Counted from the stretch's first letter, positions 16,049-25,446 are shown. The stretch: 53,390 nt of DNA from Brevundimonas sp. UBA5936 (GCA_002430835.1 DJDA01000112.1:664-54053); one strand, 5' to 3'. The notes: a model not told the origin generated them from the letters alone. A program made the numbers and translations.

Positions 16049-16408
16049 ATGGCCCGCGTCACTGTCGAAGACTGCATCGAGAAGGTGCCGAACCGCTTTG
16101 GTCTGGTTCTGCTGGCCGGTCACCGCGCCCGTAACATCGCCAACGGCGCGCCGCTGACGCTGGACCGCGACAACGACAAGAACCCGGTCGTCGCCCTGCG
16201 CGAACTGGCCGAGGACACCGTCACCCCGGAAGAACTGCGCGAGAACATCATCACCACGCTGCAGCGCGTCGACGAGCGCACCGAGGCTGAGGATGAAGCC
16301 GAAGTCGTGGCCCTGCTGGCCGAGCCGCAGCACATGAACATGGCTGAAGCCGAACTGATCCGCGCGCTGCAAAGCGATCGCGATGGGGGCCAGGAGGAAC
16401 GCTACTGA
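16049..16408 (+). CDS. rpoZ: RNA polymerase omega subunit
   Basis: A 119-residue protein. MARVTVEDCIEKVPNRFGLVLLAGHRARNIANGA is broken here as MARVTVEDC, NRFGLVLLAGHRARNIANG and NPVVALRELAE, all typical of omega. Omega binds the beta-prime subunit and forms part of a ppGpp site in proteobacteria. The start is set by AGAGGA 6 bases upstream. It is followed after 59 bp by rsh, an arrangement common in proteobacteria that links omega with ppGpp metabolism. The C-terminal third is acidic. Confidence 0.97.
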   Translation: MARVTVEDCIEKVPNRFGLVLLAGHRARNIANGAPLTLDRDNDKNPVVALRELAEDTVTPEELRENIITTLQRVDERTEAEDEAEVVALLAEPQHMNMAEAELIRALQSDRDGGQEERY

Positions 16409-16467
16409 CGGCGCAGCCGGTCACTGGCGTCACTCCCCCAACGGCGCGGCCCCTGGCGGACACGCCG

Positions 16468-18729
16468 ATGGACCAACCCGCGAATCTGCAAGACAAGTCG
16501 GCGTCGCCCCCTGCTGGGGCGGCGCCGAAGTCGTCTGAAGGCCCTGTATTGTCTGAACCCAAACGCGCACCGATCATGCGCCAGTTCGAATTGATCGAGG
16601 CGGTCAAGGCCTATGACCCGACCGCCGATGAAGCGCTGCTGAACCGCGCCTATGTCTACGCGATGAAGATGCACGGCTCGCAGTTGCGGGCCTCGGGCGA
16701 TCCCTATTTCGCCCACCCGATCCAGGTCGCGGGCATTCTGACCGACTATCGGCTGGACACGGCGACCATCGTCACAGCCCTGCTGCATGATGTGGTCGAG
16801 GACACCTCGGCCACCCGCGAGGACATCGCCGAGATGTTCGGCGAAGAGGTCGCCGTCCTGGTCGAGGGCGTGACCAAGCTGTCGCGGCTGGAGCTTCAGG
16901 CCGAGCACACGCGTCAGGCCGAGAACCTGCGCAAATTCATACTCGCCATCTCGCGCGACGTGCGGGTGCTGCTGGTCAAGCTGGCCGACCGTCTGCACAA
17001 CATGCGCACCCTTCACTTCGTGAAGCCTGAGAAGCGCGAGCGCATCAGCCGCGAGACGCTGGAAGTCTACGCCCCGCTCGGCCGGTCGATCGGCATTCAC
17101 TCCATCGCCGCCGAGCTGGAGGAGTTGGCGTTCGAGCATTTGAACGCCACGGCGCGCGTCGCCATCCAGCGTCGTCTGGAGGCGCTGAAGCTGGAGAACG
17201 GCAGCGCCATCGAGGCCGTCTCGCCTGAGATCGAACGGGTGCTGTCCGAGGCGGGGCTGACCGCGCGAGTCAAGGGCCGAGAGAAGACGCCCTATTCCAT
17301 CTGGCGCAAGCTGCAGCGCAAGACAGTCGGCTTTTCGTCCCTGTCGGACATCTACGGCTTCCGCGTCATCGTCGAGAGCGAGGACGACTGTTACCGCGCC
17401 CTGGGCGTTATCCACCGGGCCTGGCCGATGGTGCCGGAGCGGTTCAAGGATTTCATCTCGACGCCCAAGTCGAACAACTACCGCTCGCTGCACACCACGG
17501 TCGTCGGGCCGGGCGGTCTGCGCATCGAGATGCAGATCCGCACCGAGATCATGGACCGCGTGGCCGAGGACGGGGTGGCGGCGCACTGGGCCTACAAGAA
17601 CCAGTCCTACGGCTTCGACCGCGAGGCCATGGAGGCGGACGGCGGGCGCGACCCCCTGTTGAACCTGCGCCATCTGGTTCAGGTGATCGAGCACGGGGAA
17701 GGCGGCGAGGACTGGGTCGAGCACGCCAAGCTCGAAATGTATCTGGATCAGGTCTTCGTCTTCACGCCCAAGGGGACGCTGATCACCCTGCCGCGCGGCG
17801 GGATGCCGCTGGACTTCGCCTATGCCGTCCACACCGAGGTCGGCGATACGGCCGTCGGGGTGAAGATCAACGGCGAGCTGAAGCCCATGCGCACGGCGCT
17901 TCAGAACGGCGACGTGGTCGAGATCATCCGTGGGACCAAGCGCGAGGTGCCGACCGACTGGCGCAGTCTGACGGTCACGGGCCGCGCCCGCTCGGCCATC
18001 CGCCGCCACATCCGCACCTCGGAGCGTGAAGAGTTCGTGCGCCTGGGCAAGACGACGCTGGAGCAGACGCTGGAGCGGGCGAGCAAGTCGCTGGCCGACG
18101 TCAAGCTGACGGAGGTGCTGAAGACCTTCGCCATGCCGTCGGAAGACGACATGTTCGACGCCATCGGCCGGGGCCGTCTGACCGCCACGCGCGTGGCCGA
18201 GACCCTGTTCCCGGCGCTGAAGGGCCAGCTGAAGGCCGGCCCCGAACGCAAGCGCATCGGCGCGGAATCGCCGCGCCTGTTCGTGCGCGGCAGCGGCCTG
18301 ACGCCGGGCGTCAGCATCCACTTCGGCCAGTGTTGTTCTCCTGTGCCCGGCGACCGCATCGTCGGCATCCTTGAGCCGGACAAGGGGCTGACGGTTCACA
18401 CCATCGACTGCCAGACCCTGGCCGACTTCGCCGACGACGATTCCGTCTGGCAGGATCTGCAATGGACGCCGCAGGCCGAGCGCAGCGCCGTCGGCGCGGT
18501 CAAGCTGCACGCCACCATGAAGAACGCCCCCGGCGTTCTGGGCCAGGTCGCCACCATCATCGGCGAGGCGGGCGGCAACATCCTCAATCTCAGCATGGCG
18601 CACCGCCAGCAGGACTTCTTCGACGTCGATATCGACGTGGAGGTTGAAGACGCCCGCCATGCGACCATGATCATCGCGGCCCTTCGGGCCAATCCGTCCG
18701 TCGACACCGTCGACCGCGCGCGCGGCTGA
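16468..18729 (+). CDS. bifunctional (p)ppGpp synthetase/hydrolase (Rsh/SpoT)
   Basis: A 753-residue long RSH protein that makes and degrades the stringent-response alarmone. The hydrolase HD motif is intact (HDVVED, 107-112). The synthetase domain has DIYGFRVIV and RFKD (325-328); this RXKD form is that of bifunctional enzymes rather than EXDD of RelA. TGS (VFVFTPKGTLITLPRG), the Cys/His zinc-finger region (GQCCSPVPGDRIVG ... HTIDC) and a C-terminal ACT/RRM (MKNAPGVLGQVATIIGEAGG) follow. ATG 16576 is an alternative start giving a more usual N-terminus. It is the single long RSH expected in Caulobacter relatives. Confidence 0.96.
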   Translation: MDQPANLQDKSASPPAGAAPKSSEGPVLSEPKRAPIMRQFELIEAVKAYDPTADEALLNRAYVYAMKMHGSQLRASGDPYFAHPIQVAGILTDYRLDTATIVTALLHDVVEDTSATREDIAEMFGEEVAVLVEGVTKLSRLELQAEHTRQAENLRKFILAISRDVRVLLVKLADRLHNMRTLHFVKPEKRERISRETLEVYAPLGRSIGIHSIAAELEELAFEHLNATARVAIQRRLEALKLENGSAIEAVSPEIERVLSEAGLTARVKGREKTPYSIWRKLQRKTVGFSSLSDIYGFRVIVESEDDCYRALGVIHRAWPMVPERFKDFISTPKSNNYRSLHTTVVGPGGLRIEMQIRTEIMDRVAEDGVAAHWAYKNQSYGFDREAMEADGGRDPLLNLRHLVQVIEHGEGGEDWVEHAKLEMYLDQVFVFTPKGTLITLPRGGMPLDFAYAVHTEVGDTAVGVKINGELKPMRTALQNGDVVEIIRGTKREVPTDWRSLTVTGRARSAIRRHIRTSEREEFVRLGKTTLEQTLERASKSLADVKLTEVLKTFAMPSEDDMFDAIGRGRLTATRVAETLFPALKGQLKAGPERKRIGAESPRLFVRGSGLTPGVSIHFGQCCSPVPGDRIVGILEPDKGLTVHTIDCQTLADFADDDSVWQDLQWTPQAERSAVGAVKLHATMKNAPGVLGQVATIIGEAGGNILNLSMAHRQQDFFDVDIDVEVEDARHATMIIAALRANPSVDTVDRARG

Positions 18730-18766
18730 TCGCCGCCGCCTCTTTGTGTTTTACGACAAGGCCATC

Positions 18767-19546
18767 ATGTCCCCCGAACAACAGAAGCTCGCCAACGAGG
18801 CCCAGATGGCCTCGCCCTCCTATCGTCTGGCCGCCCTGGATCAGGACTTCCTGCTGGGTGAGTCGATGCGCGGCGTGCGCTTCCTGATGGAGTACGAGAA
18901 GGCCGAGCAGGCGCTGAAGGCCTGGGGCGTGCGTTCGACCATCGTCGTCTTCGGCAGCGCCCGCGTCGGCGTGAACGGCGACGGCCGTCACGCCTATTGG
19001 TACGAGCAGGCGCGCGAGTTCGGCCGCATCGCCTCTGAACGCGGCGGCGCCTTCCGGGGCGAGCCGGGCGAGGTGCGCGACAACGTCATCGCCACGGGCG
19101 GCGGGCCGGGCATCATGCAGGCCGCCAACCAGGGCGCGCATGAGGCTGGGGCGCCGTCCATCGGCTTCAACGTCACCCTGCCGCACGAGCAGTTTCCGAA
19201 CCCCTGGTCGACGCCCGAACTGACGTTCCAGTTCCACTACTTCGCCATGCGCAAGATGCACCTGGCCATGCGGGCCAACGCCCTGGTGGTCTTCCCCGGC
19301 GGCTTCGGCACGCTGGACGAACTGTTCGAGATCCTGACGCTGCGCCAGACGGACAAGGCGCCGCCGATTCCCATCGTCCTGTTCGACGAGGCCTATTGGC
19401 GCTCGGTCATCAATTTCGACGTTCTGATCGAGCACGGCATGGTCAAGGCGTCGGACATGGATCTGTTCGCCTTCGCCGACGACGCCGAAACGGTGTGGGC
19501 CAAGCTGCTGGAAGGCGGACTGAAGCCCAACTGCGAGATCAAATAG
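18767..19546 (+). CDS. LOG-family (lysine decarboxylase-like) protein
   Basis: A 259-residue Rossmann-fold protein. GGGPGIMQAANQGAHEAG and the LOG signature PGGFGTLDELFEILT are clear. Family members are cytokinin riboside 5'-monophosphate phosphoribohydrolases or more general nucleotide hydrolases; the older name lysine decarboxylase is misleading. The ATG at 18767 is preferred over GTG 18746 because AAGG lies 6 bases upstream, though neither site is strong. It lies between rsh and pyrE in the same direction. A nucleotide-metabolism role fits the neighbours, but the substrate is not shown by the sequence. Confidence 0.88.
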   Translation: MSPEQQKLANEAQMASPSYRLAALDQDFLLGESMRGVRFLMEYEKAEQALKAWGVRSTIVVFGSARVGVNGDGRHAYWYEQAREFGRIASERGGAFRGEPGEVRDNVIATGGGPGIMQAANQGAHEAGAPSIGFNVTLPHEQFPNPWSTPELTFQFHYFAMRKMHLAMRANALVVFPGGFGTLDELFEILTLRQTDKAPPIPIVLFDEAYWRSVINFDVLIEHGMVKASDMDLFAFADDAETVWAKLLEGGLKPNCEIK

Positions 19547-19591
19547 GGCGCGGGTTGAGGGCGACCGCCGCAGGGTCTAAGGACGGCTTTC

Positions 19592-20176
19592 ATGAACACT
19601 GAAGACGTCCTCAACGAATTCCGCGACGCCGGCGCCTTGCGCGAAGGCCATTTCGTCCTCTCGTCCGGCCTGCACAGCCCGGTCTTCCTGCAGAAGAACC
19701 TGGTCTTCATGGACGGCGCCCGCTGCGCGCGCCTGTGCAAGGCGCTGGCGGAAAAGATCGTCGCCACGGTCGGCCCGGTCGACGCGGCGATCTCGCCCGC
19801 CGTCGGCGGCATCATCCCCGGCTATGAAACGGCCAAGCACTTGAACGTCCGCTCCATGTACGTCGAGCGCGAGGGCGGCGAGTTCAAACTGCGTCGCGGC
19901 TTCTCGGTCGAGCCGGGCGAGAAGATCGTCATGGTCGAGGACATCGTCACCACGGGTTTGTCGTCGCGCGAATGCATCGCCGCCATCCAGAAGGCGGGCG
20001 GCCATGTCGTCGCCGCCGCCTGCATCGTCGACCGTTCGGGCGGCAAGGTCGACGTGGGCGTGCCCCTGATCGCGCTGGCTTCGATGGAGGTGCCCGCCTA
20101 TCCGGCCGACGCCCTGCCGCCGGAGCTGGCCGCCCTGCCGGTCGAGGATCCGGGCAGCCGTCGCCTGTCCAAATAG
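19592..20176 (+). CDS. pyrE: orotate phosphoribosyltransferase
   Basis: A 194-residue enzyme that converts orotate and PRPP to OMP in pyrimidine synthesis. The PRPP-binding loop MVEDIVTTGLSS (about 111-122) and the N-terminal GHFVLSSGLHSPVFLQK identify it. SPAVGGIIPGYETAKHL is the usual second conserved block. AGGA 8 bases upstream supports the start. It is followed 15 bp later by pdxJ; the two are probably cotranscribed. Confidence 0.97.
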   Translation: MNTEDVLNEFRDAGALREGHFVLSSGLHSPVFLQKNLVFMDGARCARLCKALAEKIVATVGPVDAAISPAVGGIIPGYETAKHLNVRSMYVEREGGEFKLRRGFSVEPGEKIVMVEDIVTTGLSSRECIAAIQKAGGHVVAAACIVDRSGGKVDVGVPLIALASMEVPAYPADALPPELAALPVEDPGSRRLSK

Positions 20177-20191
20177 GAAAGAGAGAACGGG

Positions 20192-20950
20192 ATGAAGCGT
20201 CAGCGGGTTCGTCTGGGCGTCAATATCGACCACGTCGCCACGGTTCGTAACGCGCGCGGCGGCGCTCATCCCGATCCGGCCCGCGCGGCCGAGGCGGCGC
20301 TGGCGGCGGGCGCCGACGGCGTCACCGCCCACCTGCGCGAGGACCGCCGCCACATCACCGACGCCGACATCGACGTGCTGACGGCCCTGTGCCGCCGCGC
20401 GGACAAGCCGCTGAACTTCGAGATGGCGGTGACGGAGGAGATGCTGGCCATCGCCTTGCGCCACCGGCCGCACGCAGCCTGCCTGGTGCCCGAGCGGCGC
20501 GAGGAGGTGACGACCGAGGGAGGTCTGGCCGTCGCCGGGCATGAGGCCCGCATCGCTCCGGTGGTGAAGGCCCTGTCCGACGCAGGCATCCGCGTCAGCC
20601 TGTTCATCGAACCGTCCGAGGATCAGGTCGAGGCCGCCGCCGCCGTCGGCGCCCAGGTGGTGGAGTTCCACACCGGCCGCTATTGCCACCTGACCGACCC
20701 GGCCGTGCGCGCGGCGGAATTCGACCGTCTGGCCGCCGCCGCCGCACAGGCCGACATTCTGGGGCTGGAGGTTCATGCGGGGCACGGCCTCGACTACGCC
20801 TCGGCGAGCGAGGTTCTGGCCATCCGTGAGATCGTCGAACTGAACATCGGCCACTTCCTGATCGGCGAGGCGGTATTCGTCGGTCTGGACGCCGCCATCC
20901 GCCGCATGCGCGCGGCGATGGACGAGGCGATTTCAGGATCGGGGTCATGA
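20192..20950 (+). CDS. pdxJ: pyridoxine 5'-phosphate synthase
   Basis: A 252-residue TIM-barrel enzyme that condenses 1-deoxyxylulose 5-phosphate and 3-amino-2-oxopropyl phosphate to pyridoxine phosphate. The N-terminal LGVNIDHVATVRNARGG and the later blocks LREDRRHITDADI, NFEMAVTEEM and EVHAGHGLDYASA are characteristic. AGGAAAGAG precedes the start. The stop overlaps the acpS start as ATGA; pdxJ-acpS pairing is widespread in proteobacteria. Confidence 0.97.
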   Translation: MKRQRVRLGVNIDHVATVRNARGGAHPDPARAAEAALAAGADGVTAHLREDRRHITDADIDVLTALCRRADKPLNFEMAVTEEMLAIALRHRPHAACLVPERREEVTTEGGLAVAGHEARIAPVVKALSDAGIRVSLFIEPSEDQVEAAAAVGAQVVEFHTGRYCHLTDPAVRAAEFDRLAAAAAQADILGLEVHAGHGLDYASASEVLAIREIVELNIGHFLIGEAVFVGLDAAIRRMRAAMDEAISGSGS

Positions 20951-21348
20951 TCATCGGCGTCGGCGCCGACCTGTCGGATATCCGCCGCATCCAGGCGTCG
21001 CTGGACCGTTTCGGCGACCGTTTCAAACAGCGCGTTTTCACCGAGCTGGAGCGCACCCGTTCGGACCGCAAGGCCGACCCGGCGTGGAGCTACGCCAAGC
21101 GGTTCGCCGCCAAGGAGGCCTGCGCCAAGGCCCTGGGCACCGGCATGCGCTCCGACGTCTACTGGCGCGACATGGGCGTGGTGAACCTGCCGTCCGGCCA
21201 GCCGACGCTGGCCCTGACCGGCCACGCGGCCGAGCATCTGGCCCGCCTGACCCCGCCGGGGCATGAGGCGCGCATCCACCTGACCCTCAGCGACGAACAC
21301 CCCTACGCTCTGGCCTTCGTGGTGATCGAGGCCCTGCCCAAGGCCTGA
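20947..21348 (+). CDS. acpS: holo-[acyl-carrier-protein] synthase
   Basis: A 133-residue 4'-phosphopantetheinyl transferase that activates ACP. The Mg-binding aspartate is in IGVGADLSDIRRIQ, and FAAKEACAKALGTG is the second signature. The start is fixed by the ATGA overlap with pdxJ. It is typical in length and shows no anomaly. About 110 bp separate it from lepB. Confidence 0.97.
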   Translation: MIIGVGADLSDIRRIQASLDRFGDRFKQRVFTELERTRSDRKADPAWSYAKRFAAKEACAKALGTGMRSDVYWRDMGVVNLPSGQPTLALTGHAAEHLARLTPPGHEARIHLTLSDEHPYALAFVVIEALPKA

Positions 21349-21460
21349 CGCCGCCGCGAAGGTTGCGGTTCCTTCATCATCCAGAGTCTTGCTCGCGGCG
21401 GGTTCAGCGACTACGCCTCGACCTTCAAACCCCGCGTTCGGCGGGGGATTCGAGCAGACG

Positions 21461-22387
21461 ATGAGCGACGACCCCAAGGCGAACGGCGGAGCAGCCGACC
21501 CAGCCCTCGATCCGGCTGACCAACGGCCGATCTGGAGCGACGACGGCGACGCGCCCTTCGACATGGGGGACGACCCCGAAGCCCTCGACAGCGAGACCCC
21601 GATCTATGCGCCCCGGCGCGCCAGGAAGGCCAAGCGAGTGAAGAAAGAAAAGTCCGCGAGCAACGAAACGGTCGAGATCATCAAGACCGTCGTTTTCGCC
21701 CTGCTGATCGCGCTGGTGCTGCGTGTGCTGCTGTTCCAGCCCTTCACCATCCCGTCGGCCTCGATGGAGCCGAACCTGTACGAGGGCGACTACATCGTCG
21801 TGTCGAAGTGGTCGTACGGCTATTCCAAGCACTCGATCCCGTTCAGCCCGCCGGTGTTCAACGGCCGCATCCTGGGCAAGGCGCCCGAGCGCGGCGACAT
21901 CGCCGTGTTCAAGCTGCCGCGCGACAACAAGACGGACTACATCAAGCGCGTGATCGGCCTGCCGGGCGACAAGGTGCAGATGATCGCCAACAAGCTCTAC
22001 ATCAACGGCGCGCCGGTTCAGGACGTGGTGGTCAGCCGCGCCCAGATGGCGGACATGTTCGGCCCGCGCGCCGTGACCCAGGTGCGCGAGACCCTGCCGG
22101 GCGGCCGCACCTTCATGACGCAGGACTTCGGCCCCGGCGGCGATCTGGACGACACCCCGCTGTATGAGGTTCCGGCCGGCCACTACTTCATGATGGGCGA
22201 CAACCGCGACAACTCGATCGACAGCCGCGTCGAGATGTCGGCGGGCGTGGGCATGGTCCCGGCCGAGAATCTGGTCGGCAAGGCCGAGATCATCATGTTC
22301 TCGTGGACGCCGGGCGCCTCGCTGTTCAACCCGGTCAGCTGGTTCGCCAATGTGCGCTTCAGCCGGTTCTTCAAGATCCTCGACTGA
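21461..22387 (+). CDS. lepB: signal peptidase I
   Basis: A 308-residue inner-membrane protease that removes signal peptides. An acidic, Pro-rich cytoplasmic N-terminus of about 60 residues precedes a Lys/Arg cluster and a single membrane segment (IIKTVVFALLIALVLRVLLF). The catalytic serine is in IPSASMEPNLYEGD and the lysine base in DYIKRVIGLPGD. The GDNRDNSIDSR box is intact. The ATG at 21461 is chosen because the extension upstream has no family similarity. The stop shares a base with the rnc start (TGATG), so lepB-rnc-era form one coupled unit. Confidence 0.97.
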   Translation: MSDDPKANGGAADPALDPADQRPIWSDDGDAPFDMGDDPEALDSETPIYAPRRARKAKRVKKEKSASNETVEIIKTVVFALLIALVLRVLLFQPFTIPSASMEPNLYEGDYIVVSKWSYGYSKHSIPFSPPVFNGRILGKAPERGDIAVFKLPRDNKTDYIKRVIGLPGDKVQMIANKLYINGAPVQDVVVSRAQMADMFGPRAVTQVRETLPGGRTFMTQDFGPGGDLDDTPLYEVPAGHYFMMGDNRDNSIDSRVEMSAGVGMVPAENLVGKAEIIMFSWTPGASLFNPVSWFANVRFSRFFKILD

Positions 22388-23103
22388 TGGCCGGCGGACG
22401 CACGAACGTGCGCGCCGAGGCCGTGGCGGCCCTGCGCCAGCGCCTGGGCCATGACTTTGAGGACGCCTCCCTGCTGGAGCGCGCCCTGACGCACTCCAGC
22501 GTGGGCGAGGGGGCGGGGCCGCAGACGCCCGCCGACAATGAGCGGCTGGAGTTCCTGGGCGACCGGGTGCTGGGCCTGCTGGTCGCGGATCGACTGGTGC
22601 GCGACTATCCGTCGGCGGACGAGGGGCAACTGTCCGCCCGCCTGCACGCCCTGGTGGACAAGAGCGCCTGCGCCCGCGTGGGCGAGCGGCTGGGCGTCGG
22701 CGACGCGCTTCGCCTGTCGCCCGGCGAGACCAAGACCGGCGGCCGCAGAAAGGCCGGAGTCATCGCCGATGCTGTGGAAGCGATCCTGGCGGCCGTCTAT
22801 CGCGACGGCGGTCTGATCGCCGCTCAGGCCGTGTTCGAACGCGCCTGGGCCGAGGAATTGGCCGCGCCTCCGAGTGCGGCGGTGACCAACCCCAAGTCCG
22901 CCCTGCAGGAATGGGCGCAAGGCCAGGGCCGTCCGCTGCCGACCTATGAAGTGGTCCAGCGCACCGGCTCGGATCACGCGCCGACCTTCACGGTCGAGGC
23001 GACGGTGGCCGGCTATGAACCGGCCCGCGCCCAGGGACGTTCGCGACAGGAGGCGGAAAAGGCCGCCGCCATCGCCCTATTGAAACGAGAAGACGTAATT
23101 TGA
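22387..23103 (+). CDS. rnc: ribonuclease III
   Basis: A 238-residue dsRNA endonuclease. The RNase III signature NERLEFLGDRVLGLLVAD and the second catalytic block DAVEAILAAVYRDGG are present. A C-terminal dsRNA-binding domain begins near NPKSALQEWAQGQGRPLP. The ATG overlaps the lepB stop by one base, and the TGA stop overlaps the TTG start of era (TTGA). This lepB-rnc-era linkage is conserved widely. Confidence 0.97.
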   Translation: MAGGRTNVRAEAVAALRQRLGHDFEDASLLERALTHSSVGEGAGPQTPADNERLEFLGDRVLGLLVADRLVRDYPSADEGQLSARLHALVDKSACARVGERLGVGDALRLSPGETKTGGRRKAGVIADAVEAILAAVYRDGGLIAAQAVFERAWAEELAAPPSAAVTNPKSALQEWAQGQGRPLPTYEVVQRTGSDHAPTFTVEATVAGYEPARAQGRSRQEAEKAAAIALLKREDVI

Positions 23104-24065
23104 CCGAGACCACCGAAACCACCGAGATCACCGGCCAGCGTGCGGGCTTCGCCGCCATCATCGGCGCGCCCAATGCGGGCAAGTCGACGCTGGTGAACCG
23201 GTTGACCGGCTCCAAGGTCTCCATCGTCACCCAGAAGGTCCAGACCACGCGCTTCCCCGTGCGCGGCATCGCCATCAAGGGCGACGCCCAGATCGTGCTG
23301 GTGGACACGCCCGGCATCTTCACGCCGCGCCGCCGTCTGGATCGCGCCATGGTCGCCTCGGCCTGGGGCGGGGCGCAGGACGCGGACGTGGTCGTCCACC
23401 TGATCGACGCCCAGTCGCACATCGACGCTGAAGGTCGCGAAGGCACCGCCGCCGACCGTCGCTCGGCCGAGGACACAGAGACCATCATCGCCAATCTGAA
23501 GGCGACCGACACCAAGGTCATCCTGGCGTTGAACAAGATCGACGGCATGCGCCGCGACACCCTTCTGGCCCTGTCGCAGCGCCTGTTCGAGACGGGCGTC
23601 TATTCCGAGGTCTTCATGATCTCGGCCCTCAGCGGCGACGGCGTGGACGATCTGAAGACGCGCCTGGCCCTGGCCATGCCCGAGGGGCCGTGGCTGTACC
23701 CGGAAGATCAGTCGGCGGACGTGCCCCTGCGCGTCCTGGCGGCTGAGATCACCCGCGAGAAGGTCTATCTGCGCGTGCACGAGGAGCTGCCCTATTCGGC
23801 GGCGGTCGAGACGACCTCGTTCGAGGACAAGGCGGACGGTTCGGCCCGCATTGAACAGACCATCTATGTCGAGCGCGAAAGCCAGCGCCCGATCGTCCTG
23901 GGCAAGGGCGGCCAGACCCTGAAATGGATCGGCCAGAAGGCGCGCGAAGAGCTGATCGAGATCCTGGATCGGCCCGTTCACCTGTTTTTGACCGTCAAGG
24001 TCGATCCCAAATGGCAAGACTCAAAGGCATTGTACGCCCAGTTCGGCCTGGAGTTTGACGTCTAG
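23100..24065 (+). CDS. era: GTPase Era
   Basis: A 321-residue ribosome-assembly GTPase acting on 16S rRNA and the 30S subunit. G1 is GAPNAGKST, G3 DTPG and G4 NKID; the C-terminal KH domain has LGKGGQTLKWIGQKAREEL. The start is a TTG overlapping the rnc stop (TTGA), consistent with coupled translation at a modest level. A Thr/Glu repeat (TETTETTEIT) forms the first residues. In Caulobacter relatives recO usually follows; here it is 4 kb further on. Confidence 0.97.
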   Translation: MTETTETTEITGQRAGFAAIIGAPNAGKSTLVNRLTGSKVSIVTQKVQTTRFPVRGIAIKGDAQIVLVDTPGIFTPRRRLDRAMVASAWGGAQDADVVVHLIDAQSHIDAEGREGTAADRRSAEDTETIIANLKATDTKVILALNKIDGMRRDTLLALSQRLFETGVYSEVFMISALSGDGVDDLKTRLALAMPEGPWLYPEDQSADVPLRVLAAEITREKVYLRVHEELPYSAAVETTSFEDKADGSARIEQTIYVERESQRPIVLGKGGQTLKWIGQKAREELIEILDRPVHLFLTVKVDPKWQDSKALYAQFGLEFDV

Positions 24066-24069
24066 TCTC

Positions 24070-25308
24070 GTGTTCATCGTTCCCAAGACCGCGGGCGGAA
24101 GGCCCTGGTTCCTCGGTTCCCTCGTCGCCGCCGGCCTGATTTCGGCCGGCGCGGGCGCGTGGTTCGTCAAGGCCGTCGCGCCGGAAACCCAGGCGGCCGC
24201 CGTCTATCGGACAGACCTGCCCAAGCGCCCGCCGGTCGAGGTGGTCGAGGCCCTGCCGCAGTTGAAGGAGCGACTGGACCATCTGGCGGCCAGCAAGCAG
24301 TTCACCGGCGCCGTGCTGGTGGCCCGAGGCGATCAGGTTCTGTTCCGCCAGGTCTACGGCAAGGCGAACTATGAGCAGGACACGCCCTTCGCCCTGGACA
24401 CCCGTTTCCGCCTGGCCTCGGTGTCCAAGCAGTTCACCGCCGTCGCCGTTATGAAGCTTCAGGACGAGGGCAGGCTGTCGGTTGACGATCCCGTCTGCAA
24501 GTGGATCGAGCCGTGCCCCGACGCCTGGCGGCCGCTGCGTATCCATCACCTGCTGTCGCACACCTCGGGCATTCCGGACGTGATGGCCCAGGCCGAGTGG
24601 GGGCGTATTCGCGTCACCCACCGCACGCCGCAGGAACTGACCGAGACCTCGGCCCGCTATGGCCTGCAGTTCGAGCCGGGCACGAAGGTTCGTTACAACA
24701 ACGCCGCCTTCAACCTGGCGGCCGAGATCGTGTCAAAGGCCAGCGGCCAGCCGTTCGAGACCTATATGGAGCAGGCGATCCTTAAGCCCCTGGGCATGAA
24801 GGACACCGGCTCGGACGTGAATAACGACGCCCAGGGACTGGCCATGGGCTACGGCCTGTTTCCGGCGGGCCTGACGCCGCAGCCCATCGCCAACGTCAGC
24901 GTCGTGGCGGGCGCCGGAGCGTTGTATTCGACGCTGGACGACGTGCTGGCCTGGAACCGCTCCCTGCATCAGGGCCACATCCTGAGCGACAAGGCCTACG
25001 CCGATCTGATCGCCGACCACGCCCCGGACGACATGCCCGAGCGGCGCGGCCCGCATCGGGCCTATGGCTACGGCATCTACGTTAGCGCCCTGGGCGAGCG
25101 GACATCATCGCCGTTCAGCGATCGCCAGATTTACCACACCGGCAGCTGGGCGGGCTTCCGCAACCTGGTCTCCTACCAGCCGGATCAGGAAGTGACGGTG
25201 GTGGTGTTGTCCAACAACTACCACCTGCGCGATCAGGTGCTGCTGATCAACCAGCAGGCCATGGCTGAAGCTCTCGGCCGTCCGTTCCCGGCGGCGCTGG
25301 CGCGCTAG
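24070..25308 (+). CDS. beta-lactamase-family (class C-like) serine hydrolase
   Basis: About 412 residues. An N-terminal membrane or signal segment (FLGSLVAAGLISAGAGAWFV) places the enzyme in the envelope. Class C/DD-peptidase motifs are present: SVSK (SxxK nucleophile, in FRLASVSKQFTA), YNN (YxN) and HTG (YHTGSWAG, in place of KTG). The family includes AmpC-like enzymes, esterases and D-amino peptidases. The HTG form is more typical of esterase or peptidase members, so I would not call resistance. GTG 24070 is the likely start, 4 bp after the era stop; a TTG at 24055 inside era is the alternative. Confidence 0.88.
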   Translation: MFIVPKTAGGRPWFLGSLVAAGLISAGAGAWFVKAVAPETQAAAVYRTDLPKRPPVEVVEALPQLKERLDHLAASKQFTGAVLVARGDQVLFRQVYGKANYEQDTPFALDTRFRLASVSKQFTAVAVMKLQDEGRLSVDDPVCKWIEPCPDAWRPLRIHHLLSHTSGIPDVMAQAEWGRIRVTHRTPQELTETSARYGLQFEPGTKVRYNNAAFNLAAEIVSKASGQPFETYMEQAILKPLGMKDTGSDVNNDAQGLAMGYGLFPAGLTPQPIANVSVVAGAGALYSTLDDVLAWNRSLHQGHILSDKAYADLIADHAPDDMPERRGPHRAYGYGIYVSALGERTSSPFSDRQIYHTGSWAGFRNLVSYQPDQEVTVVVLSNNYHLRDQVLLINQQAMAEALGRPFPAALAR

Positions 25309-25316
25309 GATCGGTA

Positions 25317-25446
25317 TTCTCCTCCCCATTTCATGGGGAGGTGGATCGGCGGCGATAGCCGACGAGACGGAGGGGCTGCTTGGTTCCGCCGTGGTTAAGC
25401 CCCTCCACCACTTCGTGGTCCCCCTCCCCATTGCATGGGAAGGAGA
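25317..25446. repeat. paired palindromic repeat (family C) between convergent genes
   Basis: Arm 1 (25317-25344) contains CCTCCCCATTTCATGGGGAGG; its self-complementary ends are CCTCCCC/GGGGAGG. Arm 2 (25423-25446) contains CCTCCCCATTGCATGGGAAGG. Between them are CCACCACTTCGTGGT and a GAGGGGC...GCCCCTC stem. The element fills the space between the convergent hydrolase and CoA-transferase genes and could terminate both transcripts. A close relative is at 34243-34390. Confidence 0.8.

Noticed and set aside
16402..18660. 752-codon open frame opposite rsh
   Set aside because: Shadow of the (p)ppGpp synthetase gene; no start signal or recognisable domain.
24070..25308. Calling the serine hydrolase an antibiotic-resistance beta-lactamase
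   Set aside because: It has SxxK, YxN and HTG motifs shared with esterases and peptidases; nothing specific to resistance is seen.
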